Shown in pieces: positions 11,879 through 23,944 of a stretch of 64,000 nt of DNA. Under the pieces are notes generated by a model that had not been told where the DNA came from, made no database searches, and saw only the letters and a list, made by a program, of their open reading frames with translations. The DNA comes from Anticarsia gemmatalis (taxonomy: Eukaryota; Arthropoda; Insecta; Lepidoptera; Erebidae). Every line of letters begins with the position of its first letter. Within the stretch, counting starts at the first letter, position 1. The DNA lies in the NCBI RefSeq assembly GCF_050436995.1, contig NC_134754.1:9665001-9729000 (forward strand), read 5' to 3'. The position numbers were made by a program, and so were the translations under genes.

Positions 11879-14800
11879 ATCTAGATAAATAAAACTACTA
11901 ACTATTAAGAATTAGATTCAAAAATGTACTCTGTTTATTACAAGCAAATGTTTTTACAAAAAAATAAAACAGGATAACATAATACTTTACTGAATGTTCA
12001 GAATGTATATCACGTACTAACACATTGCTTAATGCTCTAGAACAGAGATAGTGCTCTCAAATATCACGAGAGAACTGACTGTGAATACATTTCCAATACT
12101 TGACAATGTTATTACTATGTTATTTCTACTTCGGAAATCCGATTTTCTATGCTATGAAGATTAAGATTTAGTGTTATATATCTCAATATGGAAGTCTCGG
12201 TAGAATATTAAATTTGGTGATCGTAAATAATTGAAGAAGTGTCAATACTGTAAACTTGGTTTATAAGGTGTTTATTACAAGATTTGTCTTTGAACTTGAT
12301 ATTATATGTTTATGATAAACAAGTGAACAAGTAAACCAAACTTAATTTATATTTAACACACTAAAATAGAAATGAAAACCAACGGTAGTTGAAATACGAT
12401 ACTTTCATGAGAGTACGGGGATTACGTTCATACCAATATCAAAGTTAAAATAAAACAAAGTAATATCAGATTCTATTGTAAGATGTCAATAACATAAACC
12501 TCATAAAATCACATCAGGCATACATAAGAAATTAAAGGAGCCGACTCGACTTCCCGATACACATTTATGCGTTTGATAAAACTAAGATATTGCTCTCTGT
12601 TACTTACGATTGGGTCCCTTGTTATCGGGACCAGACCCTTTATTATACACAGACACAATAAGAAGGGTACAGATACGTTTTTGCAAGAAATAAAGCCGCT
12701 AAAATATGGGCTCGTATAAAAATGTAAGACCGCAAATGTATAAAGAATATAAACATTTTTCCTGGTTATGAAGTGTAGTGTATTGCGTAGGTGCGTGCGG
12801 TATTAGGAACGACGGTATCGCCACCTGTTACGTGGCACGTGAACTATGGACGTTAGGGCGTAGCCACATCGAATGCCAAGCGTTTAGCCTGGTAACTGTT
12901 ATTGCCAAACCTAGTCGTAACGCGTTATTGGTGTACGTGGTCTCGTATAAGGTCCTTCGTCTTAGCTCGTGTAGTTCGGTTATATTATATACATTTCGGG
13001 GCTAAGTAAACGGAAAATCATTTACTGTGAATGTTTGAGAGTTTGTTCGCTTTCGATATTAAATAACGTTTATGAAAATTACTGACAAAGTTTTAAGTCG
13101 CTTCGATCCGTTTTGAAATACCTTTTCGTAAGGATTAGCTTGATGTTGGTTAAATTAATGCAGAGTACGAAGTTGTACCGTTTCGCAGGCTCTAAAAATA
13201 CTTCAACATTTTAGATTAGGGACTAAGATATTTTGCCTATCGAGACCTTCATTACTATAAATAACTTTACAGAAATGTTCGACGAAAATTATACTACAAA
13301 AATAAAATACGAAAATTTACTTCAAATATTCGCGCAAATGAAAACATAGCACACGTCGAATATTTCACGCAAGCGATTTTCTTTATGCGTACTTACTAGT
13401 GTTCACATAAAAGGAATAGACGGCTTACTGAGTATCGGCGTAAAGTGAAGTATTAAAATAACCCTATATATTCGGGCACCGTAGGACGCTTTCATCATTG
13501 TTACATTAGCCCGTCATAATCGTAAAAAGTCGAGGTGCCGAGAAATAGTAAACTCTGTAGGCTTACTAGCTCGTAATTTTCAATGTTATTGGCTATTATA
13601 TTAATAATAATATACTTTGTAACCCTGAAGTTAATCAAGCCAGGATTTTCGACGTGAATTAAGGTTCGTGTTATGAAAAGACTGTACTTACTTTACACGT
13701 GATATGCAGTACTTATTAGGCCCGTAGATTCGCCCACATTGTTTTATTTTTATAATCATGATAGTAATTTATGTTTTTCCCCAGGATATAATCATTCACA
13801 ATTACAAATTATATCCGAATTAATTAAGCTATTTTGATGTTTAATAAGGAGTAGGGGTAGGAAGTAGATAGGAACGAAAAAAGTACATAGTATTTTTCAT
13901 TTTAATCTTTCCCGTATAATGGACAGTCTGCTATATCCAATCACAAATTTCCCTACAGCGTAATAAATAAAATGTGTGAGCGATAAATTGATACAATAGA
14001 GTAATAAAAGTCAATAATTGGCTTACTTTACAATCAAATTCAAAATAAAATATGGCTACAATCGTAATTACACGTTGACCTTCCAATCTTCAATAATAAA
14101 TAATTTTGTAATACAAATTAAAAAACTTTTTTGTAAGCATTAAATTTTAATATTAATACCATACTTGTTTGTTCTAAGCCGTATTTTGTAGCTAGATTAA
14201 TGTAAAACAATTTGTGTATTGAATTTCTGTCCTTCCTGTGTCTGATATTAGGCTAAACGTTTGTTTATTTAAGCTTTTAATAACAAAACAGATGTAAAAA
14301 ACAGAAAATTCTTATGGAATAGGTTCAAAACTTGTGGTTACTACACTAGTTGTCAACTGAAATGCGTCATAGCACTCCCGCTGCCCGATTCAACTAAAAA
14401 ATGTAAACCAAAAAAATGCCCATAATTTTCCGTAAATAGTAAAAATACTAAATAGAAATGTGATAAACAAGTGGTATACTAATTAAAATAAGTGATATAT
14501 AAATCGAAAACGAACTACCTATATATAACCACTACAAAATCAAATAAGTATGATAAACGGCAAAAATATGGAAACGGTTCCACATACAAGTTTAAGTGTT
14601 CGATAAAATGTTGAGCTATAAATTTTTGCCCGGTATTCGTATGACAAATGCCGATGACGCTGTTACGAACATTACAAAGTGGTGCACGATTGCAAAACGA
14701 TACACTATGTCACAGTTTTGCTGTGTAATTTGTTTCTGTACGATGCATTGGGAAAAAAAATATTATAGTCACAGGAATTTTGTAAAAAATTACGCGTTTG

Positions 14801-17060
14801 GTGAAATGTAATGTGGTACTCGATTAATTGCATGTTAATTCTTATTTTTAGTAAGTTTGCTTCGAATTATATTCTTGAAAAGGTTATTGGGAATTTTTCA
14901 CACCACCGTTATAATAAAAAAAACTTGTCTCATTAAGATACATTACACATACATACATATAATCACAATATTTTAGTCGTATTTGCATAAATTCTATGAA
15001 CTTGTAGAATACCTACAGTTCAAATATTTATGCAAAAGTCGTGCAGACAGTAATGTTGCTAAACAACTTATTAACTATCTATATACGTTTTCTGAATGAA
15101 AATACGAAATTAGATACTCAAAAGATCACGAAATCTCGATAAAAAGATAAAACGTTATTTGCCATCTGTTCTCGCTACTTGCCAAGTATAGTCTTAATTT
15201 ACCAACTTTATTACACAGAGCGTCTTTGAAAACTTTCCCTCAAGTTTCGGTCAGTGATAAATTACTTTCATATAGTACCAATATTGTCATTGTCCCGTAA
15301 TTTACATTCAAAGTGTCTACATAGTTACTAAATTGAATAAGGATTCTTGCTAAGCTGTGACACTAAAATCATACCCTACACTGGCACAACTTTAATTGAA
15401 TTACGCTCAATCTTCTACATAAAAGTATACACTGAAATGGAGGAAAATTTTGTTATTCAGACTCATAGGCCCACCGAAGCATTCAGTTATAAAATAAAAA
15501 ATAATTATTTTCTTCTCTTTCTTGGTCTTAGCACTAGCTTTAAAAGCCACAGCCTCGTTAAGAAAGTTGAAAAAACTGTCTGGCCTTTGTACAATTTAAC
15601 AATATCTGCCTGAAACACTTTTATTCACTATTATAAAAGTTATTTTCCTTTGAGTAATAATTTCAGCCATTAACTTGAAAATGCTAAAACATTTCATCCT
15701 GTAGTTAGTGGATCCAGAAACGTCGACGGATCGTTAGGAATCAGTTAATTTTACGAAGAGAGCTTCCTAGAATGTTCGGCGGTAGCTACGTAAAATTGTT
15801 CATTTGCGAATTCCGTGTCGTTCCCTTTCAATTGGTAAAAGATTTCCTTGAAAAAGTGCCTTTATCGCAACTGTGAATCTTCCGAGAAACGAAAGTTATT
15901 AACACCGCATTTTTTTACCGATTCTGTCAATTTGTCGAATTTCTCTCTCGACCATTCGTTCGCGCTTAATTGGTTTTTTTATCACGACAACTCATTAGGT
16001 TTCCATTAATATTTTTTCATTAGTCATCGTATGAATAATCAATGAGCCGTTACATATCGAAAGCAATCGAAACGGTGCGTAATGTAAATCGTTCGCAAAC
16101 ATGACGGTGTCCCTTTGAGTTCATAACAAACGCGCTTCTATTATGTTTGTACATTCACAAATGTTTGAGTGTTTACCAAATATTGTATTGCATTGTACGC
16201 TTGTCCATTGAACACGCTTTAATTATGTATTTATGCACGCTATTCATGCATATAGAATGCGAATAGTATGCCACCATTATCTACATCATGAAGCAAAATT
16301 TTAACAAAGGCTTAGTTGCTACATTTTTAAATGTTTTTATAATATGCATAATTGCATAAAAAATGATAAAAATACTAAATCAATTTTGAAATAAGTAAAA
16401 TAACATATAATTACGTACATAAATACTTTATTTAAATCAAACTATTCGACAAAGCCACGTAACACTTCCGTTGTAAGTGCGACGGAAATGTTGATAATAA
16501 TAGAACATCGTTGATATAATGTCAATCTATTTCACACAATAATCAAATTCGCTTAAATTAGTATAGACAGCTGGAAGTTAATTATCGTCACTAATTTAGA
16601 ACTGTCATTATAACAAAGATGACAGATGCCAATCTTGCTTTATATGCGCTATATCTATTTCTATAGACATAATTAAATACGTTGCATGTCAATTCAGTCT
16701 GGGTATAATTGGATCGCATCTGAATTGTCTGTTAATAAAAGCTGGCATTTAACCAAAACTACATTAGTCTCACCTGATTCTTATATCTGTCGATAGGATC
16801 GTCAAAAATACGTGACAAATTGTAGGAACTATAAGTCATTTAACTTATAATTCATTTATCACGTTCCAGAATGATATGCCTCAAGTATTACGTGCATACG
16901 GGATATTCTAATGGTTTCATAGTCGCAAATTGAAACAAAGCCAAGTGTCGCATAGACGCGTCGTTTGAAATCATTCGCGTCATAACTATAAGTACCCTCA
17001 GTAGCACATTGTGTGTCGCGTAAACAATACTCACATAGTAGGTATTCGTCGCGCTTAATA
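11879..17060. other. Intron-like stretch with a CpG-rich open segment and possible conserved noncoding block
   Basis: Mostly AT-rich. The segment 12770-13010 is CpG-rich and open for 75 codons from 12778 but has no ATG start. The block 15690-16100 is less AT-rich, without ORF or repeat, and could be regulatory. A good acceptor-like sequence (TTTTTCCCCAG) ends near 13784, but no exon follows. Confidence 0.35.
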
Positions 17061-17220
17061 AAACACAAATACGGAGTTGAAAGAGTGGCACAGGAGGAGC
17101 GATGTGAGCGCGCGACCGCTGAACATCGAACCTCAGATAGTTAAAAATGTAGCCGGCAGCGATCTAGATAAACACACGAGCGCGGGTGTCAGTGTTGTGG
17201 TCCCAAATGAAGTGAAAATT

Positions 17221-17401
17221 ATGAAACCGAGCTTAGTGAAAAATAAAAGGTCGGGGAGATCGAGGAAGTGCGGCAAGAAAAGGGTTAGGTTTACAGACAG
17301 CGACCCGTCTCCGGAGGGAGGGCTCACCCTGTGTGAGCGTTTTGTACGATTTTTTCATTTCCTTTGGAAGTACACGAGGAGTTCAGTGAGAAATGTTCTA
17401 A
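17221..17401 (+). CDS. Alternative N-terminal exon b of an unidentified gene
   Basis: An ATG at 17221 opens 60 codons plus one base to the donor CTAA|GTAAGT, phase 1. The frame is open further upstream to a TAA near 17059 but has no earlier ATG, so 17221 is the likely start. Residues 1-28 are basic (many K and R) with an RVRF at 21-24, which fits the RVxF motif that binds protein phosphatase 1. An acidic-serine patch (DSDPSPE) follows, then an amphipathic basic-aromatic segment at 37-60 ending SVRNVL. That segment aligns with the end of the exon at 10547-10727. It could bind membrane or calmodulin; that is inference. A TCAGT at 17189-17193 is a possible initiator 28 bases before the ATG. The gene is not recognised; the common downstream exons are not in the window. 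Confidence 0.7.
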
Positions 17402-17804
17402 GTAAGTTTCGCTTTATTGTTTAACGCCCTACCTTTTATGATATTCTGTTTTTTGCGGCTCTTTCTTTCGTTTGTTTTTCTTTGTAAACAACTGTTTTGT
17501 TTCGTTGTTTTCTGTTTATACTTGATGTTAATGGGTAATTGTACTAAGAAGTCGAAATATATATTTTGAAATTATTTTTGCCAGAATTGCGAAGTAATTA
17601 TAAAAATAGACATTTGTGCGCTATGAATTGCTCATCCATTACTTACATTGTAAAACAACGTGAGCTGATAGTTCGTATAAATATGTTGTAATCCGTGGCT
17701 TATGACAACACGAGCCCATACAAATAAGGTTTCATAATGCAATACATTGAATGTCTTCAGCGGATTTCAATTGACGCAAAATGTTGACTCTTCTTATATA
17801 TTTA
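17402..17804. other. Intron start after exon b
   Basis: Begins with the GTAAGT donor, followed by a T-rich stretch. Nothing else was recognised. Confidence 0.5.
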
Positions 17805-18061
17805 CTAGCTGACCCGCGCCACTTCGCTTGCGTCACATAAGAGAGAATGGTGAAATTTTTCCCCGTTTTTGTAACATTTTTTACTCGTACTATGCTCCTA
17901 TTGGTCGTAGCGTGATGATATATAGCCTATAACCTTCCTCGATAAATGGGCTATCTAACACTGAAAGAATTTTTCAAATCTGATCAGTAGTTCCTGAGAT
18001 TAGCGCGTTCAAACAAACAAACAATCAAACAAACTCTTCAGCTTTATAATATTAGTATAGA
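17805..18061 (-). mobile_element. Non-autonomous Helitron, copy 1
   Basis: On the minus strand it begins TCTATACTAATATT after an A and ends in CTAG before a T, so insertion was between A and T without duplication. It is 257 bases long. It shares nearly its whole length with the copy at 39912-40171, including the runs of AAAC repeats next to the 5' end. The 3' hairpin has one mismatch in its stem (CGCAA against TGGCG). These ends match Helitron-type repeats common in Lepidoptera (Lep1-like, from memory). Confidence 0.8.
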
Positions 18062-20580
18062 TGAAATAAGATATAAAATAAAATCTATCTTTATTTAAAT
18101 TGAGGGTCCTAAAACATTTAGTCTAGATGTAAGTTAGTAAACTTTACTTCGAAGTTTCATATTTGTGTCACCTGATTTGTTTCAAAATATTGCAAATATT
18201 CGCAGTTAATTGATACACAAAGATCTGCAATCAACGCAATTCTATCTACAACGGATACTACAATACGAATTTAATTTGAACGGAACATCCGTGCTATTGG
18301 TCTAACATATACCGGTATCGAGTTGATCAACAATTTGGTTCTGGGAACTCATGCCTACGACCAAGTTCGGGAGCAAGTTTCACTCTTCGCGCATTAATGA
18401 AATTCCCGATGCGAATCCATGACGTCAGTTTTCAAGTAATAAATATTACTATCAACTCGATTTTGCCTTGAAGATGCCTTGAGTTATTTAGTAATGAACC
18501 AGTATTTTATTTAATGGGCCAATGCCGAAACGACAAGCAAAACAAGGTAAATATAAAAGAGCGCGGTAATCCCCGAGTAATAAAAGATAATGTATAATAT
18601 TTCTTTACTAACAAAATCCTTGGTCATAGAATCAATTCTACTATTTGGCGTTAGGTTGATACACATTATTATGTAACAAAGCATTGTTATTAGCTAAAAT
18701 TATAACAAATTGATTATGTACGCTAATACTTTTTAATGTATAGTTAAGTAGAATTACGCTATGGCCGCTAAAAATGGTTGATGTTAAAACTAAAATTCAA
18801 GCACCACATCTTAATACAGTTACCAACAATAACTACAGCTAAAGAGTTACTCAATACGTTTCATATCTGAACTATTACAGATACTCGATACGGCTAAAGT
18901 TCAAGGTAGATAAATATATGAGCTCATATTTATTTGTCCAATATTCATGCGAGCGAATATGATACCCCGTACGTCTGCTAATACAATCAATTCTTGTCGT
19001 CTGTTCCATAACGTTATTGTAATACCTATACTTTAGATGTCTTTATTCATATCTTTGTGGATTACATATATTTATACGTGGCATTTTGTATTGGATATTT
19101 TGTTACTAGAGTTTCTGAGCAGTTATGCTTGTGTTTTCGGCTTATGACACTGTGAAAAATTGAGAGATTGAAACTGCTTGTTTAATATCAGACGACTGTG
19201 TGATAAGAAAGTAAAAAATATTGTTTTAATAGACCAATGCCAACGAATGGATCAGTTTGTCGCAACTAAATTAAAACAGTAAAACAACAATTCAAAGTAT
19301 GTTAAGAGAACCAATTTCATGTTTCTAGGAGCGAGATATCTAGAATAACAAAATAAGACTGTAAGAAATAAGAATAAGAAATATTAAGAACGATTGAAAT
19401 GAGAGAACTGCAAACTTCACTATGGTAACTTATAATAAAATTATCATACATCGGTATAAAGATTACCCCAATAAAAATTTTATATACTGATTTTGATGAC
19501 GATGATCTTAGAAATTCAGCACTGAAATTAAAATTGTATGGCTTGGATATGAACCACAACAAATAAATGAATACTTTCTCATCCTGTCCATCACATTTCT
19601 TTCAAGCGTAATTATATTTTACGAAAAGCATATCATAATATTTTTAGCTAATTACGAAGAGATGAATGTGGAGGGAACGGAATGAGTTTGTAAAACATTT
19701 CTGTTTCTTTTTCAACCTTATTAAAACAGAGCAATGGTTTTGCAATTTTAAAAGCGGTGGGAAGGAAACTCGAGTTTTGAAATGGCCCTACGACTTAATG
19801 ATCATTTGCATTGATGTTATTAAAAGATTAATCTCTAGGGAAATTACAATTTTAGAACACTTTTAACGTATATTTTTATAATAATATACGTATCGGTTTT
19901 ATAATATCGATAGACTAACTAATTATTCTTCTACATATTGCTCTGTAACTAGTCACCGCAAAATAGAACAACAATATATTAAACATACATGTAACATAAT
20001 GAATAACCTAGTAGGTACTTAATTCTTTGTAGATCTGAAATGTTAAGTTTCGGGTTAATTTAAAAAACCTTCTTCTTAACTTTGTATTCACATAACTACG
20101 AGACTAAGACTAAAACTGTTCATATAGCTGATTTATCTTTTTACAATTTTTCGCATAAACTTCCGTGCCCTCCATATCTTCAATGAAGTTGAACATCACC
20201 CTAAAAGAGGGCTCTACACCTTTCTTATGTGCGTACATAATTTATTACATACGTATCCGAATTTCAGCAGTTCGCATTATACGACTACCCGTCTCATTTT
20301 TCACGTTCAAATTGAGTCGTTTCAATTCCCCAAGGTCGTGTTTTCTAAGTAAATTACCATCGACTTCATCGGTTTTCTTCTATACATATATTAAGAAGGT
20401 CAAAATGTTATGTATGCGCTAAGGAGGTAAGCAGTTTGGTGGTCATACATTTCTTCGTTTAAAAGCCATTAACGAAGTTAACTGCTATCTTAAACGTTGG
20501 GGAAACACATTATTTAGTTTTGTTCTGTTAGTTACTTTAATATGTTAAACGGGGGATATCTACCAAGCACATGACTCACC
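18062..20580. other. Intron-like stretch with one TGACGTCA site
   Basis: AT-rich, with a full TGACGTCA at 18420-18427 in a locally less AT-rich block. The open frames here look random. Confidence 0.4.
18420..18427. promoter_or_regulatory. TGACGTCA (CRE-type) site
   Basis: Full 8-base palindrome bound by CREB/ATF-class bZIP proteins. One of five in the window. Confidence 0.35.
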
Positions 20581-20694
20581 CCCAGTTTCTGAGGACATTT
20601 AGTGGTAGTTTATCTATTCAATGGCCATTTTTTTGTATGAGTTTTAACGCTATTGAATAGATAAACTACCGTTAAATGTACCTCAGAAACCGGA
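20581..20694. mobile_element. Foldback MITE forming a long hairpin
   Basis: Two inverted arms of about 43-45 bases surround a loop of about 25. The left arm starts CAGTTTCTGAGG and ends TTTATCTATTCAATGGC; the right arm is its complement with about four substitutions and one inserted base. The near-perfect arms suggest a fairly recent foldback element. As RNA it would fold into a pre-miRNA-sized hairpin. No duplication could be defined. Confidence 0.6.
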
Positions 20695-21294
20695 GGTTAG
20701 ACCATTTCTGTCTCTCTGTTGGATGATGGTCTTTAGCTGTCATATTGTAAAAGTATTTGTAATTATCGAGCTCCACGCCTCCACTTTGATATCATAGGAA
20801 ATTGACCACTTTATTATACACATAATTTTCATCTGACACCAAATAACTCATCGATTCGAGGTTCCAAAACCAACTACCAAAGTATTTTACGGTAGAAAAT
20901 GTCCTTAACTTATATATTATCAAAGCGAAAAAGTAATATAGAGAGCAGGTTAAAATAATTTAGTACGATTCTGGTCAAATCGACGCCATTGTCAAGAAGT
21001 CACGTGTGAATGACCGGTCAACGTAATCTTTGGCTCCGGTGACCGTAAACGTCTCTCTAGAAAGGTTACGACTGTATTGAATGTTATATGGCAAGTTACC
21101 GGACGCTTGTGCCGATTTACTACATAAATTCTTATACCAAACATTAGTATGTTTCATTGAATTTCTTAGAAGATGAAGAATATTTTCTCTTTTTGTGATT
21201 GGTTAGTAATGGTTGCGTATAGCGTGAATTATAAATGTACGAGTCACTTGCGGAGATATAGTGCGGTAGTTAAGACAGTCCACACTAATGTACC
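20695..21294. other. Intron-like stretch, short shared repeat
   Basis: Contains TTTGATATCATAGGAAAT at 20785-20802, which recurs exactly at 25656-25673 with a nearby TCGAGC in both. Otherwise unremarkable. Confidence 0.35.
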
Positions 21295-21470
21295 TCGATT
21301 CTCTACCACTATCGACTACCGACGACAACCGGCTAGCTATCGAAATTTTGACATTTAGAATGTACTGCCAAAATGTTTCCTACGACACCCGTCAGAGGCG
21401 CTGATCACATTTTCATACAAAATTTCTCGATGACAGTTCGGTTGTCGGTAGTCGATAGTAGTAGAGAATC
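21295..21470 (+). mobile_element. TA-flanked MITE family, copy A (chimeric end)
   Basis: One of eight copies of a roughly 170-base MITE. It holds the family core GTACTGCCAAAAT ... GGCGCTGATCA and the usual right end (GTAGAGAATC). Its left end, however, is an inverted copy of the right end (GATTCTCTACCACTATCGAC), giving unusually long arms of about 35 bases. The swap lies at the shared word TCGAAATTTT. Confidence 0.75.
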
Positions 21471-21988
21471 AAGGCACTGGTGGTGTTATTGCGCAAGGAG
21501 GTCTTATGTTTGGTTCCTATAAAACTAAATTGGTTTAAACCACTATGAGTGTAATAAAAAAGTACTAATTAGGTTCTAATTTATGTTGTAACACAGGACA
21601 AAGAATAGTACTAGGCACTTTATGTTTGCTCTACAGTAAAATTACAATGTCGTTTTTCGCCTAAGGCTCCCTTTAGTACCATTACCGTAATCTGTAAAAC
21701 TTAGAAAACGTTAAAAGTAAGTAATATTGTATACATACTTAAAAGTTATCACGTACACGAAAGCTCCCTTGACAACTTAAAAAGTGTAGACAGCCGCTTT
21801 TCATGTTTTTATCGTTATGTGACAGTTAAGAAACGTACATCGACAAGCTTGAAGACCGTATTTTAAAACGACGTTAACGATACTATAAACCGTAAAAAAA
21901 TGAATAAAATGAATCGTTAAGACGGCGATAAATGCGTAGTGGCTACAGGTGTTAACCCTTGCACTTAATTCGCCGAAGTCATGATCAG
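21471..21988. other. Spacer between MITE copies A and B
   Basis: AT-rich spacer with no gene or repeat recognised. A minus-strand open frame overlapping 21801-22037 runs into copy B and is not supported. Confidence 0.4.
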
Positions 21989-22160
21989 TAGCGCGATTCT
22001 GTACAATCGGTACTGTCGAGTATCGAAATTTTGACATTTAGAATATATTGCCAAAACATTTTCTACGACACCCGTCAGAGGCGCTGATCAGATTTTCATA
22101 CAAAATTTCTAGATGACAGGTCGGTTGTCGTTACTCGTTAGCAGTAGAGAATCGACCTAC
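21989..22160 (+). mobile_element. TA-flanked MITE family, copy B
   Basis: Full-length copy bounded by TA. The left end TAGCGCGATTCTGTAC and the right end (complement TAGGTCGATTCTCTAC) form imperfect inverted repeats. The core is shared with the other copies. The TA duplication suggests a Tc1/mariner-type origin. Non-coding. Confidence 0.75.
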
Positions 22161-23875
22161 AGCAGTTGCGTACACTACCGCTTAATTATTAATTACTGAA
22201 AAAGGGTAATAGAAACTGTGTATTACTCTTACAAACAATGGTGTTAGACAGTAGGTAACACAAAGGTCCGGTACCTGTTATAACAAATACAACAGCGACT
22301 ATTGCTCTAACATTAAAACTGCACCTACAATTACAAAGTCCCTTTATAAGCTTACAAAATGAAGTCTTCCAATGTAACAGGCACGTAACACGTAACTACT
22401 GACGGACGTACACATAATACGGAGGAAATTGCCTGGCTACAAATTGTTCACTGCGCCAATGTTACCAGCCTTCACAAAGCTCAAATGCACATAGTGTTTC
22501 TTTATGAAGTTAGGTGAAATGTCAAGCTGTTTTTGATAAGAAGATGTCACTTGCTTTTATAAATATTTTATTTCAAAATTATACAGATTAGCAACCTTAT
22601 AGAAACAGTGCACTTTTATACTACCTCTTAAAAACCTGTATAAAAAGATCAATTTGTCCGTATTTAATAACGTTGGAATCTAGAAAAATCTTTTTTAATA
22701 ACATAAACACAAAAGCAGAAAGTAGATGTACCTACGAAAGAAAGCAATTCTCAGAAATATACCTAAATACTTTGTAAAAATGCTTGCCTAAATAAAGGAT
22801 ATTATAAGACTACGTCCTAAACAAAACTTCATTTATCATAATAATATTTACCCCTTCACTAATTCTTATTACCGTCAGAACTCCTTCACTTCACCAAAGT
22901 CAAGGCTACAATTCTTCAAACTTGAACCCTAAAAACAAACAAATTAATAAATTACCCGTAAATTACACCCCGACTATACAATTTCCTAATATTTTCCCAA
23001 CAAACTCGACGGCGCAGGCGAGGTGTTAATTTATCGTACAATACTTCTAAATTAGCGGAGCATAATGTTCGTATTAAATCATTTTTACATCGCTTTGCGA
23101 ATTAAACATAATTTATTGTTACGAGTGTCTGCTTCTACCGTTAGAATTAAGGGAAATTATAACTGCTACGTAATTATTGTTTAATGTGTTGGAAAAGAAA
23201 TAGTGTAGTTACAGCTTTACATTATTATTTCTCGTTCCTCGTGGTTTTAACATGTGATACCTAAGTTGAGTTAGGTATTGGAATAGGCTGGAAAACCGCG
23301 CATTTTTTATTGGAGTAATTGTTATAAGAGTGCTAAATCGTTGCAAATCATTCACGCGATCATGGATTCATGGCTTCCGTATTAGATTCTGAAGTTAAAG
23401 ACCTGAATATCATTGTACCATTTACGGGAGTCATGTTTAGGCCTTTGACTAGTTTTACTTCTCCAAGAAAGTCATTAAAGATCACAAATTATACCGAAAT
23501 AACATGAAAAACGTTACTCATAAGCAAATTAGATATTTACAACCATTGAATTCACAGACATCTCTAATCATTGCACCCGAGTTGAGCTTACTAAATTGCA
23601 ATCAGGAATACAAGGTACTCCCGATCTACACGCATCGTCGATTCATACAATCCACGTACACAAACCAATGCAAATGTAATTGCCGTGGCGTCCACTTTCG
23701 TTATGCAAATCTGAAGCTCAATATACCGCAATATTGTAATCAAAACAGTGTACAATTTCTTTACTTCCCTTTGCGAAATTTGCTCTCGTAATTTGTGTGA
23801 AATAAAACCACCTCTTTTGAAAATGTAGCTTTAATACACTTTGAATCTTTATCTATGTATGTCCATACTTACTTT
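22161..23875. other. Intron-like stretch, nothing recognised
   Basis: AT-rich. An open frame at 23504-23791 (95 codons, ATG start) has no recognisable features. Confidence 0.35.
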
Positions 23876-23944
23876 CTTGAAATCGGTTCAGCGGTTTTGA
23901 TGAAAATTTAACAGCAGGCAGACAGAATTTTCATTTATAATATG
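23876..23944 (+). mobile_element. Decayed repeat fragment
   Basis: ATCGGTTCAGCGGTTTTGAT followed by a run with AGCAGGCAGACAG and TTTATAATATGGG resembles a very common lepidopteran dispersed repeat whose end reads TTTATAATATTAGTATGG (from memory). Only about 70 bases survive. Confidence 0.45.

Noticed and set aside
11680..11886. An 8-base target duplication around the hAT MITE
   Set aside because: Flanks agree at only four of eight positions, so the duplication cannot be claimed.
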